DNA of 55,346 nucleotides, from positions 1 to 55,346 of the forward strand of contig SVBN01000009.1 of assembly GCA_015058875.1 (NCBI GenBank), read 5' to 3'. How positions within the stretch are numbered: position 1 is the stretch's first letter; the number at the start of each line of letters is the position of its first letter. Of this stretch, positions 33,677 to 43,144 are shown one piece after another. The notes below the pieces were generated by a model, which ran no database searches, was not told where the DNA came from, and saw only the letters and a list, made by a program, of their open reading frames with translations. The position numbers were made by a program, and so were the translations under genes. The DNA is from Erysipelotrichaceae bacterium (GTDB lineage: Bacteria; Bacillota_I; Bacilli_A; Erysipelotrichales; Erysipelotrichaceae).

Positions 33677-35016
33677 GATTCACTGACCTCCTGGGTGAGA
33701 GCAGGCTGATGTGAGTCATAATACTTACGCACAAGGGACTGTTTCAGTTCAACATCAGCCGGCTCAACACGGCAGATGTGAAGTTTCAGCCGGATGTCAA
33801 GGTCAGCGGAATAGAGAGAGCTGAACACATCAAATGCGGAATGGTTGTTCAGCTTTTTACGTACCAATGCATTGATGTGTGAGAACATGCAGTTAACAAA
33901 GCCCTGGTCAAGGGAATCGAAAGAAGTGCCTTTGGGGAGAATACGGCGGATATGGGTATGTGTATTTTCACATGTACCTTTCTGATACGGGCTGGAAGGA
34001 TCACAGTAGAAAACCCTGACCCCGAACTTTTCGATTTCAGAAGGATTGGAGAACTCAGCGCCGTTGTCCAGAAGCCAGACAGGCGGAAATACCTTGCGGA
34101 AGAGATCATCTCCGAAATCTTCATGAAGACGGTTGACGATCATGGTTACAGAGGCTGAATTGTTGTGGTCCCTGAGGAAACCGATCTGAAAATCAGTACT
34201 TTTCCAGGTAAGGGTAAGAATGCATTTACCGCCTTTCACGCCTTCGACAGTATCTCCCTCCAGTACTTCGGTATCGGGGTGTTCTTCCATGTATTTCTGA
34301 AAGTCTTTGTAAGTACGTCCGACACGGCATGCTTTATCCACTTTGATCTGTTTCTTTGTCCTGCGTGGTTTCATACGTACAATGCGCGGGGCATCGACAG
34401 GGCGTGCGGAAAGCATACCGGCATGGAGAAGGGTATAAGCTGTCCTTTCACTGATGCAGAGTTCATCCCGGGCGGTGACAAAGATGTGGTGGAGAGACTG
34501 ACCGAGATGGATTCTGGGAGAGATAATGCCGTCAATTTCGGCGATCTCTTCTTCGGTAAGATTCATACCGCTTCTGCATTCAGAGCGAAGCAGCCGGGAC
34601 TGAGCATCAGCCTTTTCAGCGAAATACATCTGTTTGCGGTAAGCACATCCTGTTCTCTTCTGACAGCCATTGCATACATACGGAGGCTTATCCGTAAGCG
34701 GACAATGGTATTCCTCATAGCGGCCGCATACAGTGTTGCAGTTTACCTTTCTGCAGGAACAGCATCTTTTATTTCTGCAGTTAAAAGACATGCCCGGGCA
34801 AAGACCCTGCACATCGCATTCTCTCCGTTTGGAACAGCGGTTGATATGTCCGAACCCCATCGTGTTATGTTCAACACGATACCTGCGGACTTCACGTGAA
34901 ATGGTAGATTTGCTTGTATCCAGTTCGATTGCAATCTGCTGGAAAGAATGATGAGATTCCAGCAATGTCTGAAGCCGGATACGTTTGTCAGTATCCAATT
35001 GTTTATAAGCAGCCAT
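33673..35016 (-). CDS. IS30-family transposase
   Basis: The 447-residue transposase starts with a helix-turn-helix (SFQQIAIELDTSKSTISREVRRY, about 24-46). A cysteine-rich insertion follows (about 75-125, with CCSCRKVNC and CNGCQKRTGC), then the DDE catalytic core: EGDTVEG, LLDNGAEFSNPSEIE and SSPYQKGTCENTHTHIRRILPKG. The cysteine-rich insertion resembles a zinc ribbon and marks the IS30 subgroup common in clostridia and relatives. The protein looks intact. Confidence 0.92.
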   Translation of the reverse strand: MAAYKQLDTDKRIRLQTLLESHHSFQQIAIELDTSKSTISREVRRYRVEHNTMGFGHINRCSKRRECDVQGLCPGMSFNCRNKRCCSCRKVNCNTVCGRYEEYHCPLTDKPPYVCNGCQKRTGCAYRKQMYFAEKADAQSRLLRSECRSGMNLTEEEIAEIDGIISPRIHLGQSLHHIFVTARDELCISERTAYTLLHAGMLSARPVDAPRIVRMKPRRTKKQIKVDKACRVGRTYKDFQKYMEEHPDTEVLEGDTVEGVKGGKCILTLTWKSTDFQIGFLRDHNNSASVTMIVNRLHEDFGDDLFRKVFPPVWLLDNGAEFSNPSEIEKFGVRVFYCDPSSPYQKGTCENTHTHIRRILPKGTSFDSLDQGFVNCMFSHINALVRKKLNNHSAFDVFSSLYSADLDIRLKLHICRVEPADVELKQSLVRKYYDSHQPALTQEVSES

Positions 35017-35191
35017 GTTAATAGTTCCTCCGGTTCTATATCAGTAACGATGGCTGACCAGCAACTACATCATAGTAGACAAACATGAAAACAGTAACCA
35101 TGCATTGATTTCCCCTTAATACATAGTTACTGCAACATTAATGAGTTTCTAATATATGATCAGATTGGCAACAGTTACTGCAACTTACCTG

Positions 35192-35221
35192 TTGCATTTA
35201 AGTTTGCAATTAAAGTATAAA
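35192..35221 (+). promoter_or_regulatory. Possible hybrid promoter made by the IS30 right end and the target duplication
   Basis: TTGCAT (35192-35197) lies in the element's end, and TATAAA (35216-35221) lies in the duplicated target, with an 18-bp spacer. The left copy shows the ancestral pairing TTTCCG-17-TATAAA (31373-31401). It points to the HPr-lactate dehydrogenase gene 98 bases downstream. Confidence 0.45.
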
Positions 35222-35228
35222 TACAGAA
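35214..35228 (+). repeat. Right copy of the 15-bp direct repeat flanking the IS30-type element
   Basis: AGTATAAATACAGAA is identical to 31394-31408. Confidence 0.8.
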
Positions 35229-35318
35229 ACATAAGAAAATATCAGTTATCCGGGCCGGTTTTGTAGTATCATTTTCTTATAAACAGTATGGATTCAGATC
35301 CGACTGCAGGAGGAAAAA

Positions 35319-36617
35319 ATGAAGACAATTACGTATGAAATTACCAGCCCGCTTGGCATGCATGCACGTCCGGCCGCTTTCGTCGCACAGGCGTGTGTAG
35401 CTCTGCCTTCCCAGATCACAATCAAATGCAGAGACAAGGTTGCCAACGGTGACAACGTCCTTCAGATTCTTGCTCTCGATGCCCAGAAGGGTTCCGTTCT
35501 GGAAATCTCCGCTGACGGCGGCGATGAAGAAGGAGCACTGGCTATCATCAAGGAAGAACTGGATCACAGACTGAAGCATTATGAAAATGTAAATGTTCTG
35601 AAGATCGCATTCTTCGGTGCAAAAGACTATGACAGAATCTTCTTCAGCGAACTGGCAAGAGATATCGGTGAAGGCACATATAACTGCGATATCAAATACT
35701 TCAATACCCGTCTGACTCCTGAAACAGCCGGACTGGCAAAGGGATTCGATGCAGTATGCATTTTCGTCAATGATGAGTGCCCGAGAGCTGCAGTTGAAAA
35801 GCTGCACGAATGCGGCGTCAGACTGATTCTGCTGCGCTGCGCAGGATTCAACAACGTTGACCTGCAGGCCGCAAGAGAATGCGGTATCCGTGTTGCCCGT
35901 GTTCCGGCATATTCCCCGTATGCTGTAGCCGAACATGCAATCACGCTGGCTATGACCTGCAACAGACGCATGCACAAGGCAGTCAACAAGGTTAAGGACA
36001 ACAACTTCGCGCTGAGCGGACTGCTCGGTGTCGACCTGCACAACAAGGTTGCCGGCATCATGGGCACAGGCAAGATCGGCCAGTGCATGGCTGCTATCTG
36101 CAAGGGCTTCGGCATGACAGTTCTGGGCTGGGATGCTTATCCGAACCAGAAGCTGGTTGATGAAGGACTGCTGACATATGTCGACAAGGACGAACTGCTG
36201 TCCAGAGCTGACCTGATCTCCCTGCATGCACCCCTGATCATGGGCCCGGGCGGAACATATCATATGATCGACGCTGATGCGATCGCAAAGATGAAGGATA
36301 CAGCAATCCTGGTCAACACAGCACGCGGCGGACTGATCGATACGGAAGCTCTGATCGATGCTCTGAAGCAGGGCAAGTTCCACGCTGTCGGACTTGACGT
36401 ATACGAAGGCGAAGACGCCAACGTCTATACCGACCATTCCGACGACTATCTGGTCAACGACATCACAGCAAGACTGCTGATGTTCCCGAACGTTGTACTG
36501 ACATCCCACCAGGCGTTCTTCACAAGAGAAGCACTGCAGGCGATTGCCGCTACAACACTTGAAAACGCACGCAACTTCAACCAGGGCGTTGACCTCGGTG
36601 CCGCTGAGTGCAAATAA
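35319..36617 (+). CDS. HPr domain fused to D-lactate dehydrogenase
   Basis: Residues 1-88 are a whole HPr phosphocarrier domain with His15 in SPLGMHARPAAFVAQA. The regulatory Ser46 of Gram-positive HPr is Asn here (GDNVLQILAL). Residues 93-432 are a D-2-hydroxyacid dehydrogenase of the fermentative D-lactate type: NAD motif GTGKIG (249-254), catalytic Arg336 in NTARGGLID, Glu363 or Glu365 in DVYEGED and His397 in LTSHQAFF. There is no stop or ribosome site between the two parts, so this is one protein. GGAGG lies 7 bases before the ATG. It would make D-lactate from pyruvate, possibly gated by PTS phosphorylation (inference). Confidence 0.93.
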   Translation: MKTITYEITSPLGMHARPAAFVAQACVALPSQITIKCRDKVANGDNVLQILALDAQKGSVLEISADGGDEEGALAIIKEELDHRLKHYENVNVLKIAFFGAKDYDRIFFSELARDIGEGTYNCDIKYFNTRLTPETAGLAKGFDAVCIFVNDECPRAAVEKLHECGVRLILLRCAGFNNVDLQAARECGIRVARVPAYSPYAVAEHAITLAMTCNRRMHKAVNKVKDNNFALSGLLGVDLHNKVAGIMGTGKIGQCMAAICKGFGMTVLGWDAYPNQKLVDEGLLTYVDKDELLSRADLISLHAPLIMGPGGTYHMIDADAIAKMKDTAILVNTARGGLIDTEALIDALKQGKFHAVGLDVYEGEDANVYTDHSDDYLVNDITARLLMFPNVVLTSHQAFFTREALQAIAATTLENARNFNQGVDLGAAECK

Positions 36618-36628
36618 TTTCGGACTGA

Positions 36629-38173
<1,545 letters not shown>

Positions 38174-38187
38174 AACTGATTTACAGG

Positions 38188-38225
38188 ATATCCTGCAGCG
38201 GAAAAAACTGCAGGGTATTTTTTTC
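38188..38225 (+). terminator. Rho-independent terminator
   Basis: ATATCCTGCAG pairs with CTGCAGGGTAT (one mismatch) and is followed by TTTTTTT. Confidence 0.85.
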
Positions 38226-38285
38226 TGAATTCATCGACATCCGGGTTTCTGTTGGATATCATTATGTTGACAGTCGGAGAACATT

Positions 38286-39629
38286 ATGGAAAACAGCTGG
38301 GAAGAAATGATCGATGACGAATCGGTCGATAAAGAGGAATTATTTTTTAAGCTGCGCGATATGTACATGGCGCTTCTGAAGCATCTGTACAATGATCCGA
38401 AAGATATCCCGGAATTCAGGCTGTATTTCTGTCTGGAAAAAAGAACGCTGTCGGAAGGCAGCCGGCGCGGTTATCCGGTCATGATGCTGATGCACAGGAC
38501 AAATAAAACCGAGACATTTACAGTCCGTGATGTATCGGAGATAGAGAACTTTGAGAATTCCTATACCTGGTATCAGAATAATCTGTTTATTGTATTTGAT
38601 TTCAGGGCAGAAGGTATTTCACCGCTGCAGTTTATCTCCAACACCTTCTGCAATGAATTCTTCCGCCAGCTTGAGGCATTCGGAATGAAGAAACTGAAGA
38701 TCGCCCATATGTATGAATCCCTGATTTCCACCGGCGTAGTGCAGTTCTTCTACGGCTTCTACTCCCTGGATATCAATCTGATCCAGACGCTGTCCGCACT
38801 GACCTATGAAGGCCATTATATCGACTGTCTGCTCTATTTCCCGAAATACGATTCCCAGGGAGAGCGGCGGACAAAAAAGAAAGGACTGGATGTTGCCTTC
38901 TCCGAGCAGATTCTTTTCAGCAATGACAACCTCCGTCAGATCCGCAAGATGGTCGAAATGTCGGACAAGCATCTCGCATTGTCGATTTCCGAAACCGGAA
39001 AGATCCGCGGCATGACGCTTTCAGGCCCGTATCCGAACGAATGCATGGTGCGGATCTGGGGTCATCTGAGCTGGACGATCACATATGAAGACGGAGAAAA
39101 GATCTCCTATTACAATGCCCGCTATCACCTGCATGCAAAGAATACGGAACAGTGGCATATCAGCCAGTCTCCGGAAATACTGCCCTGGGATCTGGATGAT
39201 GGACAGCGGGAAAAGCTGGAAACGATTATCCGTTCTGCGACCAATCAGCGCCACGGAACGATTCTGATTATCTCTGATCCCGAAACCAACGAAAAAGAAA
39301 GCGAGCGTCTTGTCGAAGCACGCAGCGCCACCGGAATCGGTGAAATTGACCTGCATGAGAATCCGGAGCTGATCGGAGCACTGACCTCCATTGACGGTGC
39401 GCTTCTGATGGATTATAACTGCGTATGCCAGTGCATCGGGGCAATTCTGGACGGCGATGCCGTGACAAAGGGCAGTCCCGCAAGAGGCGCAAGATACAAT
39501 TCAACCGTCAACTATATCCGCCGCAGAGCGCAGCTGGATGAGACATATATCGGAATTGTTGTTTCGGAAGACGGCATGATTGACGCGGTCACAAAAGACC
39601 GTGTATACCGGCTGAATCTGAGAAACTGA
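38286..39629 (+). CDS. DAC (DisA_N-like) domain protein, possible diadenylate cyclase
   Basis: This 447-residue soluble protein has no clear N-terminal family. The last 120 residues fit a diadenylate cyclase fold: HGTILIISDPE, SIDGALLMD with the DGA motif at 370-372, then ARGARYNSTVNYI near 399-411 and IGIVVSEDGMID near 422-433. Classical cyclases have GTRHRxA where this has GARYNS, so the RHR signature is changed while the rest of the layout holds. Diadenylate cyclases make c-di-AMP from two ATP. No kinase, receptor or c-di-AMP phosphodiesterase gene lies beside it. Activity is uncertain. Confidence 0.55.
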   Translation: MENSWEEMIDDESVDKEELFFKLRDMYMALLKHLYNDPKDIPEFRLYFCLEKRTLSEGSRRGYPVMMLMHRTNKTETFTVRDVSEIENFENSYTWYQNNLFIVFDFRAEGISPLQFISNTFCNEFFRQLEAFGMKKLKIAHMYESLISTGVVQFFYGFYSLDINLIQTLSALTYEGHYIDCLLYFPKYDSQGERRTKKKGLDVAFSEQILFSNDNLRQIRKMVEMSDKHLALSISETGKIRGMTLSGPYPNECMVRIWGHLSWTITYEDGEKISYYNARYHLHAKNTEQWHISQSPEILPWDLDDGQREKLETIIRSATNQRHGTILIISDPETNEKESERLVEARSATGIGEIDLHENPELIGALTSIDGALLMDYNCVCQCIGAILDGDAVTKGSPARGARYNSTVNYIRRRAQLDETYIGIVVSEDGMIDAVTKDRVYRLNLRN

Positions 39630-39641
39630 AAGGAAGCGGAA

Positions 39642-40463
39642 ATGAGAAAAGATTATAAGATCGTCGTTGCGGATATCGACCGCACACTGAGAGACAGAAA
39701 TGCGGATTTCGGAGAGATCAACCGGAAAGCAATGCAGGAACTTCATAAAAGAGGCGTGCTGCTCGGACTGGCTTCGGGCAGACCCTTATGGCAGAATCTG
39801 CTGAAGCATGCGGATGAATGGCAGCTCGGATTCCAGTTTGACTTTGTGATCGGACTGAACGGGGGAGAAGTATATGACGCCCGGAAAGATACTGTCACAA
39901 AGCTGAATCTGCTGCAGCCCGAAACAATTAAGGAAATCATCCTCGGCATGGCCCCGGCACAATGCAATCCGTTTATTTACCGGGAAGGGTATATGCTTGC
40001 CCAGTATGAAGATGATCTGCTGAGACAGAGTGCCGCCCGCAATAAAAACGAATCCCGCACCGTGAAACAGCTGGATGAGTTCTGGGAGGAACCTGTCGGC
40101 AAGATCATGTACCGGACACACAGCGCGGAAGAAATGGATGCAGTGGTTGTACCGCTGGCAAAGAAGATTGAAACGGAAGATTTCTTCTCCTTCAAAACAA
40201 GAGTTGACCTGCTGGAATTCCAGGACCGCCGCAACAACAAGGGTGCGGCAGTGGCGGAATACTGCCGGCAGAATGATATTGACATCAATGATGTCATGGC
40301 ATTCGGCGATGCTGAAAATGATCTGGAAATGATGAAAATGGCCGGATACAGCGTCTGCCTGTGCAACGGCATGCCGGAGAACAAGGCAATTGCCGATGCG
40401 GTCACCGAATATCCGGCTTCCGAAGACGGATTCGGAAGATGGCTGTTTGACCACTATCTCTGA
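39642..40463 (+). CDS. Cof-type HAD-IIB family phosphatase (variant motif I)
   Basis: The 273-residue HAD protein has motif I VVADIDRTLRDR, in which the nucleophile Asp11 and second Asp13 are kept but the usual Gly of DGT is Arg. Motif IV is MAFGDAENDLEMM. The C2 cap spans about residues 85-190. The Arg for Gly change lies in the active-site loop, so reduced or altered activity is possible. It follows the DAC-like gene by 12 bases, so the two are probably co-transcribed. Confidence 0.85.
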   Translation: MRKDYKIVVADIDRTLRDRNADFGEINRKAMQELHKRGVLLGLASGRPLWQNLLKHADEWQLGFQFDFVIGLNGGEVYDARKDTVTKLNLLQPETIKEIILGMAPAQCNPFIYREGYMLAQYEDDLLRQSAARNKNESRTVKQLDEFWEEPVGKIMYRTHSAEEMDAVVVPLAKKIETEDFFSFKTRVDLLEFQDRRNNKGAAVAEYCRQNDIDINDVMAFGDAENDLEMMKMAGYSVCLCNGMPENKAIADAVTEYPASEDGFGRWLFDHYL

Positions 40464-40468
40464 TCACG

Positions 40469-40490
40469 GGCCTGCAGTAAAGCGCAGGCC
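40469..40490 (+). other. Hairpin between the Cof phosphatase and PrsW-like genes
   Basis: GGCCTGC and GCAGGCC form a 7-bp stem. There is no T-run, so it may slow rather than end transcription. Confidence 0.4.
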
Positions 40491-40517
40491 TGAATGATGA
40501 TGAAAGGAAATGATGAA

Positions 40518-41231
40518 ATGGGGCTTCTGATTCTTGCTTTTGCGGCGAGTCTGGTGCCGTCCATATTGATTTTTGTGCGTCTGAAAAAACTGAAGCTTTC
40601 GGATCTGAACTACAGCGCATTATGCACTGAAGCGCTGAAAGCCGGTTTTTTCTGTACGCTGCCGATTGTTCTGACCTCCATGGTACTGAATATCATTGAA
40701 GTCTTTATTCCCTTCGGCAATCCCGTCATAAAGGCAGCCTATCATAACTTCGTTGTGCTGGCATTGTCGGAAGAGGCCAACAAATATATCGCTCTGAGGA
40801 GGCTGCTGAAAAAGAATCCCGGAGATTATTCCAGGCTTGCCGTGATTTCCTTCATGGTCATCGTCGGCATCGGATTCGGACTGCTGGAAGATATTCCGTA
40901 TGCATTGGGCACCAATGCCGTCCAGATGCTGGTCAGAGGCGCAACCATCATGCATGGAATCTACGGATTTATCCTGGGTCTGTTTGTGTCGGATGCACTT
41001 GTCAGCAAAAAACCGTGGTATGAGGCGGCAGGACTGGTCCTGGTCTGGATGCTGCACGGTCTGTATGATTTCACACTGAAGGAGGAAGTTCTTGCCCTCA
41101 GTGAAGCTGTTATGTATATTCCGGTCACACTTGCCCTGATCTCCTTTGTGCTGGTCTTTGTTCTTCTGATCTTTGTGCACAAAGCGGAAAAGAAAGAGAA
41201 ATATACTTCATTGATGATCCATCTGAACTGA
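40518..41231 (+). CDS. PrsW-like intramembrane metalloprotease
   Basis: The 237-residue protein has about eight membrane helices with the PrsW signature: LSEEANKYIALRR (EExxK-type motif), GFGLLEDIPYALG, and histidines in IMHGIYGFILGLF and WMLHGLYDF. PrsW in Bacillus cuts an anti-sigma factor, but no sigma/anti-sigma pair is next to this one. I prefer the ATG at 40518, which has AAAGGAA 9 bases upstream; the ATG cluster at 40494 has no such site. It is the last gene before a terminator. Confidence 0.8.
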   Translation: MGLLILAFAASLVPSILIFVRLKKLKLSDLNYSALCTEALKAGFFCTLPIVLTSMVLNIIEVFIPFGNPVIKAAYHNFVVLALSEEANKYIALRRLLKKNPGDYSRLAVISFMVIVGIGFGLLEDIPYALGTNAVQMLVRGATIMHGIYGFILGLFVSDALVSKKPWYEAAGLVLVWMLHGLYDFTLKEEVLALSEAVMYIPVTLALISFVLVFVLLIFVHKAEKKEKYTSLMIHLN

Positions 41232-41243
41232 CATGTTTCACTT

Positions 41244-41270
41244 CCTCCGGTAATTCCGGAGGCTTTTTCT
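41244..41270 (+). terminator. Rho-independent terminator
   Basis: CCTCCGG-taatt-CCGGAGG is followed by CTTTTTC and ends where the converging LysR gene stops. Confidence 0.85.
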
Positions 41271-41271
41271 T

Positions 41272-42153
41272 TCAGAGCATCTTTTTTGATGCATAGCAGC
41301 GGATAATCAGCCTGACAAAATCCCGGACCGGTTTTCTCTGGTCGGACGCATGGATGCACAGCACGCAGGGGATCTTCTCTTCGCAGTCATACGGAATCCA
41401 GACATAATCCGGGTGATGGTCATTCAGAAATCCGGGGGAAAGCACCAGTGCTTTTCCGGAGGCGACATAAGTGATGGAAGTATCATGGTCGTTGCTGTTG
41501 AAATAGGAAATCTTCTCATTGCGGATGATGCGCTGCTGCACCGCCCGCAGCTGCTGGGGAGAGCCGCCGCCGATCATCAGTGTGCGGCCTTCCAGATCGG
41601 TTTCGGTGATCAGCTTTTTACCGGCCAGCGGGTCATCTTTCCGGCAGACCAGATAAATGCCGCTGTCGAACAGGGGATAGACATTCACGTCGGGAATCTG
41701 CCGGACGCTGTCCCTGACGGCAAACAGGATATCCTGCTCTCCTCTGAGGAACGAATCCACGGAATGATAATAATCAAAATAAGGGGTAACCGATACGGAA
41801 GGCTCCTCCGCTTCAAACTGCTTCATGATTTCGGGCAGATAATAAAGCGCTGCCCGCAGGGACATGGATATACGGATATTGTCACGGTATTTCACCGAAA
41901 AATTCTGTCCCTGTTCAATGGAACGCTTCAGGGAATCGCGGATATCCTTCAGTGAAGAGACAAACTGCTCACCGGCGGGCGTCAGAGCGGCGCCTTTTCC
42001 GGATCGGTCAAAAATCCGGAAGCCGATTTCCTCCTCGACGGAATTGATCTGATAGGTCAGTGCAGGCTGGGTGATGTAGAGGTTCTCAGCCGCCCGGTTG
42101 AAGTTTTTCGTTCTTGCCAGTTCCAGTACGGAATCAAAGTATTTTGTGTTCAT
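41272..42153 (-). CDS. LysR-family transcriptional regulator
   Basis: The 293-residue regulator has an N-terminal winged helix-turn-helix (ARTKNFNRAAENLYITQPALTYQI, about 13-36) and a periplasmic-binding-like co-inducer domain from about residue 90. It is transcribed away from a six-gene redox operon starting at 42262, the classic divergent LysR layout. It probably senses a redox or aldehyde stress signal and activates that operon. This role is inferred from position only. Confidence 0.9.
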   Translation of the reverse strand: MNTKYFDSVLELARTKNFNRAAENLYITQPALTYQINSVEEEIGFRIFDRSGKGAALTPAGEQFVSSLKDIRDSLKRSIEQGQNFSVKYRDNIRISMSLRAALYYLPEIMKQFEAEEPSVSVTPYFDYYHSVDSFLRGEQDILFAVRDSVRQIPDVNVYPLFDSGIYLVCRKDDPLAGKKLITETDLEGRTLMIGGGSPQQLRAVQQRIIRNEKISYFNSNDHDTSITYVASGKALVLSPGFLNDHHPDYVWIPYDCEEKIPCVLCIHASDQRKPVRDFVRLIIRCYASKKML

Positions 42154-42190
42154 AGTCCACCATAATCAATAAAAGAATTTTATTAATTAT

Positions 42191-42232
42191 ACAATGTTTC
42201 AATTAGATTGTCTCTGGTTCCAACGCTATACT
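42191..42232 (+). promoter_or_regulatory. LysR-type operator and promoter of the redox operon
   Basis: ACAAT-N11-ATTGT at 42191-42211 fits the LysR T-N11-A rule. A weak -35 (TTAGAT or TAGATT) overlaps it, and TATACT at 42227-42232 serves as -10 with a spacer of 17-18 bp. The weak -35 under a LysR box suggests activation. Confidence 0.5.
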
Positions 42233-42261
42233 GACAGTGTAAAGAGAGGCGTAAAGAAAAT

Positions 42262-42774
42262 ATGAAAAACCTTGTGATCTATTATTCCCGCAGCGGCGAG
42301 AACTATGTAAACGGAAAAATTACGGATATCAAAAAAGGCAACACGGAATATATTGCGGAATTCATTCAGAAAAACTTCGATGCGGATCTGTTCCGTGTGG
42401 AAACGGTCAGGGAATATGCAAAGAGCTATATGGACTGCATACGCGAGGCGCAGAAAGAACTGGACCATGACGAACGTCCTGCCCTGAAACATGAACTCAG
42501 CGATATTGATGAATATGACAATATCTTCATTGCCGGACCGTGCTGGTGGGGAACCTATCCGATGGCTGTCTTCTCAGCCATTGAACATCTTGATTTCAGC
42601 GGTAAAAAGGTATTCCCGATCATGACGCATGAAGGCTCCGGCATGGGACATTGCGAAAGTGATCTGAAGAATATGCTGAAGGGCGCACAGTTTGTTCCGG
42701 GACTTGCTGTTCACGGAGCGGAGGCTTCCGCATCCGAAGCGAAGGTCGTCAGCTGGGTCAGCAGGAATCTGTGA
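42262..42774 (+). CDS. Flavodoxin
   Basis: This 170-residue cytoplasmic flavodoxin has the FMN phosphate loop at the start, KNLVIYYSRSGENYVNG. An aromatic FMN-flanking residue lies in IAGPCWWGTYPMAVF, and THEGSGMG contacts the isoalloxazine. It belongs to the flavodoxin_4-like group with the YSRSGENY start. It is the first gene of the redox operon and is closely similar to the lipoprotein flavodoxin at 44839-45534. It probably supplies electrons to the reductases of this operon. Confidence 0.9.
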   Translation: MKNLVIYYSRSGENYVNGKITDIKKGNTEYIAEFIQKNFDADLFRVETVREYAKSYMDCIREAQKELDHDERPALKHELSDIDEYDNIFIAGPCWWGTYPMAVFSAIEHLDFSGKKVFPIMTHEGSGMGHCESDLKNMLKGAQFVPGLAVHGAEASASEAKVVSWVSRNL

Positions 42775-42775
42775 G

Positions 42776-43126
42776 ATGGAACAGGAAAAACAGGCGGTCC
42801 GGGCTGCATTTCAGGCGATGCAGCAGGCGATGATCGATAAGGACATTGAAAAAATGAGAAGTCTGGTCGCTGAGGACAAGACATTCCGGCATATGTCCGG
42901 AAAGGTACAGACCAGGGAAGAATTCTTTGAGGAAATCCGGAACGGAACATTGAATTATTACGGATATACGATCCGCAATGAACAGATTGAAGTGCAGGAA
43001 AACACGGCACGGTACAGCGCGGATGTCACACTAAGGGCAAAAGTCTACGGCTTTTCGGGATCGTGGACCCTGCATACGAAAACAAATTATTTGAAGAAAG
43101 ACGGGCACTGGATTCAGTGCAATTGA
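42776..43126 (+). CDS. NTF2-like (SnoaL/DUF4440-type) protein
   Basis: This 116-residue single-domain protein fits the cone-shaped NTF2-like fold: an N-terminal helix with AFQAMQQAMIDKDIEKMRSLVAEDKTFRHMSG, then strands around VTLRAKVYGFSGSWTLHTKTNYLKKDGHWI. Family members are small enzymes or ligand binders. The start ATG lies one base after the flavodoxin stop, so it is in the same operon. I do not recognise a specific function. Confidence 0.75.
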   Translation: MEQEKQAVRAAFQAMQQAMIDKDIEKMRSLVAEDKTFRHMSGKVQTREEFFEEIRNGTLNYYGYTIRNEQIEVQENTARYSADVTLRAKVYGFSGSWTLHTKTNYLKKDGHWIQCN

Positions 43127-43144
43127 ACAAAAAGGAGGAAGAAT

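Larger units (their letters stand above)
31409..35213 (-). mobile_element. IS30-family element carrying a nested IS110-family insertion
   Basis: The element is bounded by 15-bp direct repeats and has imperfect terminal inverted repeats: GAATTGCAAAACTAAGTGCA at the left and TAATTGCAAACTTAAATGCA (reverse strand) at the right. Inside, from right to left, are an IS30-type transposase gene, a small overlapping gene and an IS110-type transposase gene with its leader. A duplication this long is unusual for IS30. The exact ends of the nested IS110 copy could not be fixed. The stretch 31409-31842 has no gene; it holds a hairpin with AAAACCGGG/CCCGGTTTT arms (about 31475-31522) and ATTGTTT-TCGG-AAACAAT (31604-31621). 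Confidence 0.75.

Noticed and set aside
35277-36509. 410-codon minus-strand frame opposite the HPr-LDH gene
   Set aside because: Shadow of a gene with complete catalytic motifs.
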